NCBI GenBank assembly: GCA_028274465.1 | Contig: CM051457.1 | Span: forward strand, 16,565,097-16,629,096 | From: Plantago ovata | Taxonomy: Eukaryota; Streptophyta; Magnoliopsida; Lamiales; Plantaginaceae | DNA length: 64,000 bases | Reading direction: 5' to 3' | Shown here: positions 33,767 to 45,087 of the stretch, piece after piece | Layout: the number at the start of each line of letters is the position of its first letter | Position numbering within the stretch: position 1 is the stretch's first letter | Notes under the pieces: generated by a model | The model's input: the letters and a program-made list of their open reading frames with translations, nothing else | Database searches by the model: none | What the model was told of the DNA's origin: nothing | Made by a program: the position numbers and the translations under genes

Positions 33767-36700
33767 TCACTCTATTCCCACAGAGCCAGGGAACTCCTAA
33801 TATGTTACAAGGAGTTACAAGTCAATATAGCTGAGCTTTTTATAGCTCACAAGTCACAACAGATGATAACCTGAAGATGGTTTATCCCGGGACATCAGTC
33901 CCTGACTATCTGCCTTTGCTTTATGAAATGAAACATGATAATGACTTTAACTGAGTTTTGCATCTGAAGATGAAATTAATTAAATGTGCGAAAATGCTTT
34001 CTGATGCCGCATTCTATGTTATTCAGGAGATACTTTATCCATATATCATAATAATAGACAGCACTTGGTTCGTGCACATATATTTTTTGGGTTGGGGGCA
34101 AGTGATGCTCTGTGGAAAATGTGTTAAAGTGGTTGTTTCTCATAATAATATATGTTTGTGTTAGTATTTTAATTGGTTTTTTGCTTCCTTTTTCCAATCT
34201 TTATTATCAGATACTGCATCCTAATCAGTGTTTATTGCATCTGCTCAATCCAGAATCACATCCTCGAAAACAAGCATCACAAATCCAAACAGATGGTGCA
34301 AATTTAAGTGGAGGAAAATTTGCCCCGAGTCAAAAGGTTCAAGATTTAAGGAACAAATTAATTAAGTTCATGGAGGATCACATATACCCGTTGGAAAATG
34401 AATTCTACCAGCTTGCTCAGTCTAGCAACCGCTGGTCTATTCATCCGGAAGAAGAGAGGTTAAAGAAGCTAGCAAGAAAGGAAGGCCTATGGAACTTATT
34501 TATACCTGTATGTCCCAAATGCTCTTGCTAACTCCATACCCAAACAAAGCAGAAACCAAATATTCTATCTTATTCTGGTTGTAATTACATAGTGAGTACG
34601 TCAATTGCGAGCGTGCCCTAGTTCCACAGAATCAACCATGAAGTTTTAATATGATTCCCCCCCCCCCCCCCAAAAAAAAAAAAAAAAAAAAGACATCATT
34701 CGGTTTTAATATTATTATTATTATTTTGTTTTGTTTTATTATTTTGTATGCTTATTGAGCAACTCAATATTTCTATGCAGTTTGATAGTGCTGCTAGAGT
34801 TAAGCAAATTATTTCTGACGAGTCAGTTCATGGTTTATTGGGTCCTGGTCTATCGAACCTCGAGTATGGGTACCTCTGTGAGATCATGGGGCGTTCTTTG
34901 TGGGCTCCGCAGGTGTTCAATTGTGGGGCACCAGATACTGGAAACATGGAGGTTAGTTGGACTCTTTTCTTTTTGCTTCATCCTGTCATGTAATTTTACA
35001 TGTAATTTTTGAGTTTTTGAAGAAGACTGTTAGGTAAGTAACATACTACTTTTATATTTCGAAGAGGAAATCACAATTTTGACGATTCAGCTTCAGCAGG
35101 TAAAATCCACGTTAAGTTGTACCATGTACAGAAAGTGACCTAAAAGTTGAGACCGTACAGAAAATTACTATTTCATTAGCTACCCGTCCAACGATGACCA
35201 CACGATTTTGACGTTTCCCAGAGGTCATTGTTTGGATGGGTGTTAATGTAAATGTCATTTTCTGTACAGTCTTAACCTTTGGATCTTACACTGCTTTAGC
35301 ATGTAAGGCTGTGTGTTAGACTATGACTCTGATGTCTATTTGTTGTTTTTCCACTCTTTCTTTAGGTGTTGATGCGCTATGGAAATGCTGAACAAATTCA
35401 CCAGTGGCTCGTGCCTTTACTTGAAGGAAATATTCGTTCTGGATTTGCAATGACAGAACCACAAGTTGCATCCTCTGATGCTACGAATATAGAGTGTTCT
35501 ATCAAAAGGTAATATGTCTAGTTTTCAGTGTGGCCTTTTGGTGAAATATGTTGCAAACGTTCTGCTATCTTGCCAGTATATTCAGTTAAAACAATTGAAG
35601 ACTCTTGCCTTTATTTTCTTTGGGGTGTGTGTGTGTGTGTATGTGATGATTTGAAGGCGTTGCCTTGGAACTACTGTGCTCTTTTTACATGATGAATTGA
35701 TTAATTTATGAGGGTTAGGTTAGGCACAATGTCAAGTTGCCACTGCACTGCTGACCTTCAGGTCACAGGTTTAATGTTTGGTGATAGGACCCTTTGCAGA
35801 AGATGTTAGGGCAAGATTTTGTACAATATGTGCCTTAGCCAGACCTGACCCTCAGAGCCGGCATCAATTCTTCCCTTCGCCATTTCATGTAAACGTTGAT
35901 CGATTCTCTGATGTCTTTTATGTTTTGAACAGAGATGGTGACTCATACATCATCAATGGTAAGAAGTGGTGGACCAGTGGAGCCATGGATCCAAGGTGCA
36001 AAATCCTCATTCTGATGGTCAGTTGGGCTTTTGTTAGATTCTTATATTCTTTTAAAGTCGTCACTCTTGATATGAAAGATGATAATCCTGGAGTTATGCA
36101 GGGTAAAACGGACTTCAATGCAGCCAAGCACAGACAACAATCCATGATCTTGGTTGAGCTCAGTACTCCCGGTGTGAACATAAAGCGGCCATTGACAGTG
36201 TTTGGCTTTGATGATGCACCTCATGGGCATGCTGAAATATTATTTGAGGATGTGCGCGTTCCAGCTAGGAATATTCTACTCGGAGAAGGTCGTGGATTTG
36301 AAATTGCACAGGTAAGTGACATGTACAATTGTCAAAATATGTACCTGGAATACATGGTAGTATGTACCTGGATTTGTTTCAGTTTCATACATCCACGTTT
36401 TAGTTTATCAGCATTCCTTTTCTACAGAATGCCCATTCAAATTAGGAGTAGTTCTACTTGTACTGACGGAATGAATTTAACAGAATTCATTTTGATCTCT
36501 TAATTGACAAATTGCATTCATCTTCTTTGTGAACTGTTGAATAAAATTCTTCTTTTATAATTATTTGGTCTGGTAATCCCCTATGAGGTGTGTCTTCCCA
36601 TCTCAAACTAGTGCTTTGTATTCCGTTGGCTCTCTATTAGGGTAGGCTGGGCCCTGGAAGGTTACACCATTGCATGAGGTTGATTGGTGCTGCTGAACGC

Positions 36701-37865
36701 GCTATGCGGCTGATGGTTCAGAGGGCAATAAGCAGAAGAGCTTTTGATAAGTTAATTGCTCAGCATGGATCATTCCTTTCTGATGTTGCGAAGGTAATAA
36801 CTAATAAAGAGAATAATTATATATTGTTATGCAAATACTTGGTTTAATCTATCTATGTCAAACATTTGGCCGGAGCACAGCTAAACTACTGGGTTTGTTT
36901 GCTTTTTTTGGCCCAATTTATCTAAGATCATTCTGCTTGAGTTTTTCCTGAAAGCTTGCAATATAGTTTAGTTGCTGTGTCTTTGTCTGACAACAAAGTT
37001 TAGTTAGGGAATGGATTTTTCATTCAACCAGGTTTAACCATAAATATGGAGGTCTACTTAGAATTCGAGCTCTTATGAGACAGTGTTGCTGGGTTCAAAT
37101 TATGTTTTCTTTCCGTACAAAGTGTCTTGCTGTCACATGCAGTGATCGATCTATAGTGTCGGTCTTAGAGCACAAGAAAGAAATTTATTCCCATAACACT
37201 TGAGCTTTTTGTAAGTTCACATTTCTTAAATGTAACTATTTCGTGACAGGCAAAAATTAATGAACTAGCTCATGCATAATTCAAATAATTCTTGAGTGAA
37301 GTTATTTCTACGGGAAGTAGAATTATAAATTTTTTGTTTTCGTCTTTTAGAAGGAAAACTGCTTTTGAGACGGTTCATTTAATTTTCAGTTGAGTGCATG
37401 GGTCTGCAACTGCTGTTCCAGGGTTGTAATTTGAATTGTCTGATGCAATTATTTCTCTTCCTGTAATGTTACAGTGCCGGATTGAGCTAGAGAGAACTCG
37501 ATTACTGGTTCTGGAAGCCGCAGATCAGCTTGATCGGCATGGAAACAAAAAGGCTCGTGGAATACTTGCAATGGCCAAGGTACTTGATTTATTTCGCAAT
37601 TGGTATCTTCTGTTTCCATTTCTTTTTTTTTTTTTTTTTTAAATTAATTGCCTTGTTTTCTTGTACTGTCAAGGTGGCATCTCCCTCTATGGCGTTGAAG
37701 GTAATTGACATGGCCATTCAAGTGCACGGTGCAGCTGGTGTATCAGGTGACACAGTTCTAGCTCATCTATGGGCTGCTTCGCGAACATTAAGAATTGCAG
37801 ATGGACCTGATGAAGTCCATTTGGAGACTATTGCAAAACTAGAACTAAGACGAGCTAAGCTATGA
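29959..37865 (+). CDS. IBR3: IBR3 / ACAD10-11-like peroxisomal acyl-CoA dehydrogenase (827 aa, 17 exons)
   Basis: Exons: 29959-30093, 30938-31072, 31172-31312, 31403-31534, 31680-31865, 32264-32341, 32481-32600, 33057-33155, 33262-33363, 34211-34507, 34781-34951, 35366-35508, 35933-36017, 36102-36311, 36641-36793, 37475-37579, 37674-37865. The total is 827 codons plus stop, close to Arabidopsis IBR3. The N-terminal half is an aminoglycoside-phosphotransferase/kinase-like fold with [11 protein letters not shown] and ILDWE, the catalytic-loop and metal-binding motifs. The C-terminal half is an acyl-CoA dehydrogenase ([75 protein letters not shown]). The last residues AKL form a PTS1 peroxisome signal. 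The Arabidopsis protein acts in converting indole-3-butyric acid to auxin. The junction of exons 9 and 10 is the least certain. Confidence 0.95.
30831..30897. repeat. (ATT)n microsatellite in IBR3 intron 1
   Basis: About 20 uninterrupted ATT units, roughly 40 bp before the exon 2 acceptor. Confidence 0.95.
33565..33720. mobile_element. Small foldback element in IBR3 intron 9
   Basis: Ends TTATTGCCTAGACCAGGTCT and (right, complemented) ATATCGCCTAGACTAGGTCT. The complementarity continues through GACCTTGT and AATGATCCAC. It is a 156-bp MITE-like hairpin without coding capacity. Confidence 0.7.
33729..33762. repeat. (CA)n microsatellite in IBR3 intron 9
   Basis: About 17 CA units directly after the foldback element. 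Confidence 0.9.
34657..34691. repeat. C-run followed by A-run in IBR3 intron 10
   Basis: About 15 C then about 20 A. Exact lengths may be unreliable in assembly. Confidence 0.85.
35624..35641. repeat. (GT)n microsatellite in IBR3 intron 12
   Basis: About nine GT units. Confidence 0.85.
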
Positions 37866-38423
37866 AAGGCTCGGGTTGAAGAAGTTGATACAAGAACTTT
37901 ATACAAAAGGAATAAGAAGTTGATTTCTTCAGATGTAATATTAAAGAACTCATAGGCAGAGTTTCAACTTTCAACACCACAAAGTCAATATACATCATCG
38001 TCTTGTAATATGCAAACTGAATATTGGGTGCCTAAAGAGAATAAAGGATTATGATCCCTCTGTTTATGGATCCACTGTAATAATATCGTTTGTTGATTGT
38101 TTTGTCTTTGTGACCACGCAGATGGCTTTTTTCCATACCAGGGAAATGGTGTTTTTGTTCCGTGGATGCAGAAAGCTATCGTATGTAAGTTTACAACATC
38201 ATCGCACTGGGATTTCTCAGTTTATTGAGTATATGGTATAACGTACTGTGGCTGAATAACTTACCATGCATGTGCATCGATATATATTATTGAATCTCAC
38301 ATCATTGGTATCTTTCTAGTCATGATCGGTGAAAACTTTACGCAGTAACTTGCTGAGAAATTATATACTCCTTGTTCTTATATTTTGAGCTCTAGTCTTT
38401 GAGGATTGAATAGGCCTAGATTT
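37866..38423. other. IBR3 3' flank, no gene seen
   Basis: 3' UTR and spacer. From about 38424 the sequence is the duplicated promoter shared with the second PMEI gene (see 41366). Confidence 0.5.
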
Positions 38424-38642
38424 CCAGAGATTGATATCTTTCATTTTGCTGGCTGTCCGTATTTGTATATTCCTAACTTTTATCATCTCATTAGATTTCA
38501 GCTTTTGTGGATGTATTCACAGCTTCACATTTTCCCAACTCTTGTCAATGGTCAGAATTTTAACTTTCTATATTTAGCATCACCTTTAGCTTAAATTATC
38601 TTCATGGTCATTCATCTCTCTGTTGAGCCATTGCAAGGAAAG

Positions 38643-39149
38643 ATGGTTTCAAGAACAGCCATTGTTGGAGGCTATGTTTATCTCATAGCCTTGGTGCTCG
38701 TCCCAGGTTTAACCGCTGCGTCACCAGAAGCCGTTAAAGACATTTGCAAAGATGCATCCAACCCTGAAGCCTGCATAAATAGCATCGCCAGCGCAAGAAA
38801 CAACACTGACAGGGCTATCAAACTGCTTAGCAGCTCAGCTCGAGACCCTAAAACAGCTGGAGCATATGGAAGTTGCCAAGAGTTCCTCGATGATTCAGTA
38901 GATGATCTTGAGATGGCCCGTGATAAGATGGATTCTTTTGATGGTAATGAGGTGAAACAGTTGGTTGAGGACCTCGAGAGTCGGCTTACGGGTGTATTGA
39001 CTTACGAAGACTCGTGCCTCGATAACTATGGGGCTGGAGAAACTCATGACCGGTTGAGTGATCTTCTAAAGGAGACGCGAGAACTAGCCACCAACAGCCT
39101 TGCCTTGGTCACCGAATTTTCCAAATTTTTCTCGGAACATAAATCATAA
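38643..39149 (+). CDS. Pectin methylesterase inhibitor (PMEI) domain protein (168 aa)
   Basis: Single exon. I choose the ATG at 38643 (MVSRTAIVGGYVYLIALVLV) because it aligns with the paralogue at 41654 and gives a proper hydrophobic N-terminus (about 8-27). An in-frame ATG 13 codons earlier is not conserved. The inhibitor domain has the four conserved cysteines: DICKDASNPEACINS, YGSCQEFLDDSVDDL and YEDSCLDNYG. It ends shortly after the domain (FSKFFSEHKS), so it has no esterase domain. Stand-alone PMEIs act in the cell wall by forming 1:1 complexes with pectin methylesterase. It closely resembles the pro-regions of the two PMEs downstream, so it may derive from one of them. Confidence 0.9.
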   Translation: MVSRTAIVGGYVYLIALVLVPGLTAASPEAVKDICKDASNPEACINSIASARNNTDRAIKLLSSSARDPKTAGAYGSCQEFLDDSVDDLEMARDKMDSFDGNEVKQLVEDLESRLTGVLTYEDSCLDNYGAGETHDRLSDLLKETRELATNSLALVTEFSKFFSEHKS

Positions 39150-40500
39150 TTGCTTCCTTCTTATTACATGAATCAATTAGACTTTGTTCTTATGAAAATT
39201 CAATATTTTCTTTTCACTTCTACTCAGTTCAGATTTGTTTAATTATATTTTATATTACAAATAAATTCAGTTCAATTCAGTCCAGATGAAAATAACAGTT
39301 TCTTACTTGTGTAAGTGTTTATTTCCCTTGAAAAATGAACGCATAATAGATGGGATAAATATGCTTAAAAAAAAAAAATTGTCTGGGTAGTACTCTTGTA
39401 GTGGATTTTGGTGTAGATCCACTAGGACCACTACCAAATCTACCAAACAACAAACTATCTTTATCGTCACACTCATCCAACACAATTTCATAATAATAAA
39501 AGACTAAATAATCTTTTATTACATATAATACAACTCAATTACTATTATTATTTTGAAAAAAAAAAGTACCTATAATTGTTTTTTACCTCCATCAATCGCA
39601 TTCAACCCAACACAATTCATCGTAACATTCAAACGTGAGATTGAATTTCTTGGGGAATTGACTAAGCTATCCTCCATCATCGCATTCAACCCAATCCAAT
39701 TCATTCATCGCAACATTCAAATACAGGGTCGACTCTCTCAAGGAATTGACTAAGCTATCCTTGTACGGTAAAAATATCTAGTACAATGGTTTGTAAACAC
39801 AATCTTATAAAAAGGTTTGGTCTTCAGACTTATAAAGCAGAAACTCTTTGAAACTAATATATTATGGAACGTAGATGACAGTAGTGGCCATAATCGAACG
39901 TTTATAGGTAATACTCGAGACAATTAATCTAATGATTATGTGTAAGTGATTATGAATATATGTTTGTCACCCAATCTCATATACCACTTCGTAATCGAAT
40001 TAGTATTAATTAAACATGTTTGTTCTTAGAAAATTTTTGAATCAGTTTAACCGATTAATCCTTAAGAAGATCAAGGTTCAACTACAATGAATATGAATAT
40101 TTTGAAACATTGCGAATATGATTAAGGTTCAACCAATAACACATAACGTAATTATTTAGAATATCTTGAACGAGATCAATGATCAACACAACCCAGAGAT
40201 TCAGGTCTTAAGATTACTAACATGCTCGATCACACTATTACCGCCCCTACAGTGGCCACTCAACCTCATATTAACAAACATTTGAGATATAGGCAAAAGA
40301 AAGGATAAAGACATACAAGTGCAGATCACACACGAGTAGTAACAAACAACAAAGCAAAACCATATTCCTAAAACTACTACCTCTATTGCACCTTATAATG
40401 AGTAGCCTCCTTCACAAGCGATCAACCGAACGGACTACGTAATGGAATCCTAATCTACCAAATGTTTCTTGAAGTTCTAGACCCTCCAAATTCTGAAGAC
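39150..40500. other. Spacer, no gene seen
   Basis: AT-rich spacer between the PMEI genes. A near-duplicate of about 60 bp (ATCGCATTCAACCCAA, twice, 39593 and 39679) is the only repeat noticed. Confidence 0.4.
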
Positions 40501-41372
40501 AAGATTTACAAAATTAAATGGAGTTACAAGTTTAAATAGGAAGAGAAAACGAGTTTGGAACTCAAAAAACACAGAGAAACTGTTGTTTCTACTTGGAAAA
40601 TAATTAATCACCGGCTATTCATGAGTTGGTGAGTTGGTATAGGTGTAGAAGTCAAGCAAATATGGTGTCCAAGATTTGATAAGGCTACTCATAAGAAATT
40701 TTCATGGTTTTATGATATCTTTTTTGAGTGGGGCATTGGTTTGTGACCATTGTCTTCAATTGATAATCATATTTTTAAATTACTTGTAACTTGTACTCTA
40801 TGACCACAGTGTGTATAGGAAGTTGGTGAAAATGGGTTAAGCTATCGTGAGCAGTTTGGAATTGACTGAGATAACTAACATTTAAAAAGTCTTACTAATA
40901 GAAGTTACATGCAGGACGGGAAAAAAATAGGTAGAATTTATCATTTTTTAAAAATTCTAAAGATAATTTTTACGAATTTTTAAATTTTGTCCTTTTTCCC
41001 TTCTAAACTTTCGAAAAATGATGTATATATAATTTCTACCCCTAATCCTAATTCATGATTCTGCCCTGGTTATTTGGTGAAGAAATTATAGCGGGTGTCT
41101 ATGTTATTAGGTTTGGGCATGCATTGGGATGTTCAGGAGCCTTGGATTAATTACGGTATGGGTTATCTCAGTATAATGTAAATCGGAAGTGTGATTTTTC
41201 ATTTTAATTTGGTATGTGAGGTACCGGTGTGTTATGTACTGATTATTTGAGTGGGCTTGATTTTGTGTTAATGTATTATTTTTCATACGCCTTTTGTAAT
41301 TAATCAGATTTTATCGAGTTTCATTAATAGAAAATAAATTTTTGCCGTTAAAAAAAACAAAAGATTTACAAA
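40501..41372 (+). mobile_element. Retroposed element with A-rich 3' end and 12-bp target duplication
   Basis: AAGATTTACAAA occurs at 40501-40512 and again at 41361-41372. The 848 bp between them ends in AAAAAAACAA on the plus strand, as expected for target-primed reverse transcription. No coding frame is seen; probably a 5'-truncated LINE end. It lies directly before the duplicated promoter of the second PMEI gene. Confidence 0.75.
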
Positions 41373-41653
41373 GATTGATATATCTTTCATTTTGTTGGCT
41401 ATCCGCACTTGTGTATCCATGACTTAATTTTTATCATCCCATTAGATTCCGGCTTTTGTGGATGTATTCACAGCTTGACATTTTTTCTAACTCTTTCTTA
41501 ATAGTAAAAAATTTGTATGGTTGGCATGAAATACAAGACTAATTTCGGTTCAAAATTAGGTTCAGAATTTTGAGTGTTTCTATATTTTGCATCACCTTTA
41601 ACTTTAGTTATTTTCAGGTTCATTAATCTCTCTTTCGAGTTTCTTAAAGCGAG

Positions 41654-42199
41654 ATGGTTTCAAGAACCTCCATGGTTGGAGGCTATGCATTTCTCATAGC
41701 CTTGGTCGTCATCCCAATTATAGCCGCCGCCGCTGCAGCCAACGAGAATCGACCTAGCAGCAACAAAGCATCGCTGGAAGCCATTAAAGACGTTTGCCAT
41801 GATACATCCAACAAGAAAACATGTGTAAGCAGCATTACAAATGCAAGAAAAGACACTAAATGTGCTATCAAACTTCTCAACAGCTCAGCTCAAGACCCTA
41901 AAACAGCTGAAGCATATGGATATTGTAAAGAGTCCCTCAATGATTCGGTATATGATCTCGAGATGGCCCTTGACAGGATGAATATGTTTGACGGAAAGAA
42001 TGTGAAATGGTTCGTTGCTGACCTTGCAAATCGGCTCACAGGTGTGTTGACTAACTACGACACATGCCTCCAGAACTATGGGCCTGGAAATACTCATGAC
42101 CAGTTGAGTGATCTCCTAAAGGAGCCGCGAGAACTAGCCACCCGCATTCTTGCCTCGGTCACTGAATTTTCCAATTTTTTCTCCGAACATAAATCATAA
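41654..42199 (+). CDS. Pectin methylesterase inhibitor (PMEI) domain protein (181 aa)
   Basis: Single exon. MVSRTSMVGGYAFLIALVVI is a signal peptide or anchor (about 8-27), followed by an alanine-rich stretch and an S/N-rich linker. The inhibitor domain shows the conserved cysteines (DVCHDTSNKKTCVSS, YGYCKESLNDSVYDL, YDTCLQNYG), plus one extra Cys in KDTKCAIKL. It ends FSNFFSEHKS like the first PMEI. It is a tandem paralogue of 38643-39149; roughly 200 bp of upstream sequence is duplicated with it. Predicted to be secreted to the cell wall and to bind pectin methylesterase; inhibitory activity is inferred from the family. Confidence 0.9.
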   Translation: MVSRTSMVGGYAFLIALVVIPIIAAAAAANENRPSSNKASLEAIKDVCHDTSNKKTCVSSITNARKDTKCAIKLLNSSAQDPKTAEAYGYCKESLNDSVYDLEMALDRMNMFDGKNVKWFVADLANRLTGVLTNYDTCLQNYGPGNTHDQLSDLLKEPRELATRILASVTEFSNFFSEHKS

Positions 42200-42986
42200 T
42201 TCCTTCCTGTTTATTATATGTATATCAATTTTTTAATTTTATTTGACCCGGCTTAAAAAACGAATGCACATGTTCGCACAAGTTTAAACAATCAACATTG
42301 GATGTGTTCGTTGAGGCATTGTTGAGTATATACTTAATTAATTGTATTAATTGTTAGGGCGGAGTCAGGACTCAAATTGTCGTGTGGTTAATTATAATAG
42401 GGTCAAGTTTCAAATTACGTATATACCATTAACACTTATTTCGATGAAAAAAATAGAAAAAGTAATAGAAAAAATTAAAAACAAATGAAAAACAAGTTAA
42501 AACTGAATATAAGAAGTGAAATATGTTACTACCGAGAAGGATTGAACACGAGCACAAAGGGTTAATAGCCATACAGTATGTTAATCCACTTGGAGAAAAG
42601 AAATTTTGTTTAATACTGCTACTATACTAAAAAAATTCAAAAGGTTCTATCTCTTTCCCTCCGATTCCCTTGTGATTGAGAGTGTCTGATTGGGGGGGGT
42701 GTGGCCGGAGTCTCAAACACCTCCGCCCCTGCTTAATTGGTTATAGGGATCCAAGTTAAGAAACTATCTTCTTCTTACACATGATGTTATCAGGGTGTTA
42801 CGTACATCAAAATAACAATTGTATAGGAAAATCATGCTGTTTTGCAAGGAATGGAATAAACAAACAAAAAGATTATATTATCGGGATCTTCTTCTTTGTT
42901 GCAAGGAAAATTACGCCAACTAGAACACATAAATGTTCAAACTTGTATTATCGGGAAGCCTACAAAACCACAATTAAAACAATTTA
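42200..42986. other. Spacer, no gene seen
   Basis: 3' flank of the second PMEI and AT-rich DNA. Nothing supported. Confidence 0.4.
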
Positions 42987-43283
42987 CTCCCTCCATTCTG
43001 AAATATAAGGCATTTTAGTTGTTTACATACATATTAAGGGAAGAGAATAAATATGATGGATAAACACGGAAAAATATGACTAAATCCTTGAAAGAAACAA
43101 AATAGAAAATAAAAAATAAAAAATAATGTGTAATAAGAAGGAGACAAATAGGGAAAACCACGGAATAGTATGACTAAAATAGCTAAAACTTTATTTGTTT
43201 ATTCTTGAAAATATAATTTTATAATCCTAGAATAAGAATAAGTCAAAAAATCTAGAATGCCTTATATTTCAGAATGAAGGGAG
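42987..43283. mobile_element. Stowaway-type MITE with TA duplication
   Basis: Left end CTCCCTCCATTCTGAAATAT, right end complement CTCCCTTCATTCTGAAATAT, both continuing AAGGCATT. TA flanks both sides. 297 bp, AT-rich, typical Tc1/mariner-derived MITE. Confidence 0.9.
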
Positions 43284-43378
43284 TAGTATAATAAAATGCA
43301 TGACTCGGTTGTCATTCTCTCTAGACACTTACCATGGGAGCAAGAAAATCAATACACAAATTGGATCTCCTAGAATTG

Positions 43379-43884
43379 AATGCAAACGGTGTTGGTTGTC
43401 CGTTCACCCGTGGAGTTGGTTGTCGGTTCTCCCGTCTTGTTGGCTCTCTCGTTCTCGACGTCCTCCTTCTTTCGGTTTAGATAGCTTGTTTTCATTTGTA
43501 AGAGCTAATTTGAACCTTCTTCTTTATCCGTGATTGAATCGCCAACGAAAAGGGAAATCATCTTTTCGTTACGAGCTAAGTCACCTAAACTTGCCAACGA
43601 AATGTATGTTCCCCTTTTTTGGACTTGACCATGAGTTGGTGGTACAACTTGCAATCCCTCCGGATCTTGGCCACTTGCTAGAAAGTTGGACATACTAGAC
43701 GAGGAGGTGGCCAAGAATGTGGCGGTCATAATGGATTTGGGTTAGAGTCTCGTTAGTCTCTAAGGTGTCGGCTGTAAGCTTTATTTTTCGATGTGCACTT
43801 CTTATGGACATAGTTGTTGTACTCTCTTTTAGTTCTATTTTAATAAAATTTGGCCGATTAAAAAAAAAAAAATGCAAACGGTGT
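43379..43884 (+). mobile_element. 5'-truncated LINE-type insertion with 14-bp target duplication
   Basis: AATGCAAACGGTGT at 43379-43392 and at 43871-43884 flank 478 bp that end in a poly-A run (about 43859-43870). The insert has no intact frame. The sequence before the poly-A resembles a LINE 3' UTR. Confidence 0.85.
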
Positions 43885-44339
43885 GAATGATTTTTGGGCG
43901 GCTGTGCTGTGATAAATCTTGAAAAAAGGGTGCAAAATTTGTAAGCAATTAATGAAAAAGACTTTAGCAATAACTAAATGATGAAGATGAAAACAGTATA
44001 AAATGAGAAAAGATGTAAGGAATTCAATCCTCCATCTATCGTAATGATCATGAGTCATGACTACTAGTACTTCATAGCAATTAATAGTGTAAGTAAATCG
44101 AATTGAAGTTGGTTGTGTTTGATAAAGTCTTTGATGTTCTTCGTTCTTCAATGGTCTATGAAGGTTGTGTTTCTTCAATGACGGTTACATAACTAGGGCT
44201 TATGGAAGAATGCTTAATGGAGGCTACTACCTAGGGTTGTAAATTGTGAAATTTTATAGTGAGGCCAATTTAGTGGTGGGGTTTTGGTATGGGGGTATCG
44301 GGAATTCCCAATCCAGATTAGAATTTTCCAAAGATCTCT

Positions 44340-44570
44340 ATCCCGAAAATCTCTTTGCATATCATGATCAAACATCAAATGTAGTTGAGACCACCCATTA
44401 TATGATTCAGTTCAACGGGAACAATGTGAAACAGTTCATTGAAGACCTTGAAAATCGACTCACTCACGTGTGTACAAGTATTATTGTCTTATGAACACTC
44501 GTGCCTCGATGACTATGGGCTCGGAGATAATCCTGATCGACCGGGCCAGTCGGCGATCTTCTAAATTGAA
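44340..44570 (+). pseudogene. PMEI-domain pseudogene
   Basis: Translation gives QFNGNNVKQFIEDLENRLT, matching the third PMEI helix of the neighbours. After a frameshift it gives YEHSCLDDYGLGDN. The region before (44246-44400) is weakly similar. There is no N-terminus, the frame is broken and there is no start, so it is a relic of a third PMEI copy between the PMEI genes and the first PME. Confidence 0.8.
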
Positions 44571-44965
44571 TTCGGTGTACCTATAATTAGCCACGCGTTA
44601 TTTTTTTTCTGGACTTCGACCCTTCTATTGTTTGTTCAATGATTTCTATTTTATGCATATATAATAAATAGTATACATGTGAATGATGTGATTATTAAAT
44701 TTTTATTAATATATTTTGTTACAAGAGTTGGTAAATGTATGAAGAATTCATTGGTGGTAAATCCGGGGCCTAAGAACTAGCTTGGTGTTGGAAGACAAAA
44801 TAATGTTACTCCAGTTAATTTTGTGGGGCGTTCCTTTAATCAAGTACTCCCCGCCTTTTTAGGGTGCATGAATGAATTCCTAGCTTCAAAATAAGTATTC
44901 AACATTTGATATCTATTTTTAGCCTCTCACCTTGGAAGCTAAAATGTATATATTTCCTTTAAACA

Positions 44966-45006
44966 AAATGGATGGATACCAGGATACACTCTATGCCCAC
45001 AACCAT
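44966..45006 (+). repeat. 41-bp copy of a PME catalytic-exon segment
   Basis: Identical over 41 bases to 46383-46423 in exon 2 of the downstream PME, where it encodes MDGYQDTLYAHNH. Here it lies about 80 bp before the PME start codon and is not in a useful frame. Confidence 0.9.
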
Positions 45007-45087
45007 TTCCAATTATACCCTTAAACAAAACATTTCCAATTATAGCATTGCTTATTTCTCGAAATCGTCTTGCCTGAGAAAAACAAG

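Noticed and set aside
35778..36503. Single 241-aa gene within IBR3
   Set aside because: It is the read-through of exons 13 and 14 plus flanking intron sequence; the ends have no homology to the protein.
43300..43533. 77-aa protein with WLSV repeats
   Set aside because: Spans the border of the 43379-43884 retroposed insertion, so it cannot be an old gene; probably chance.
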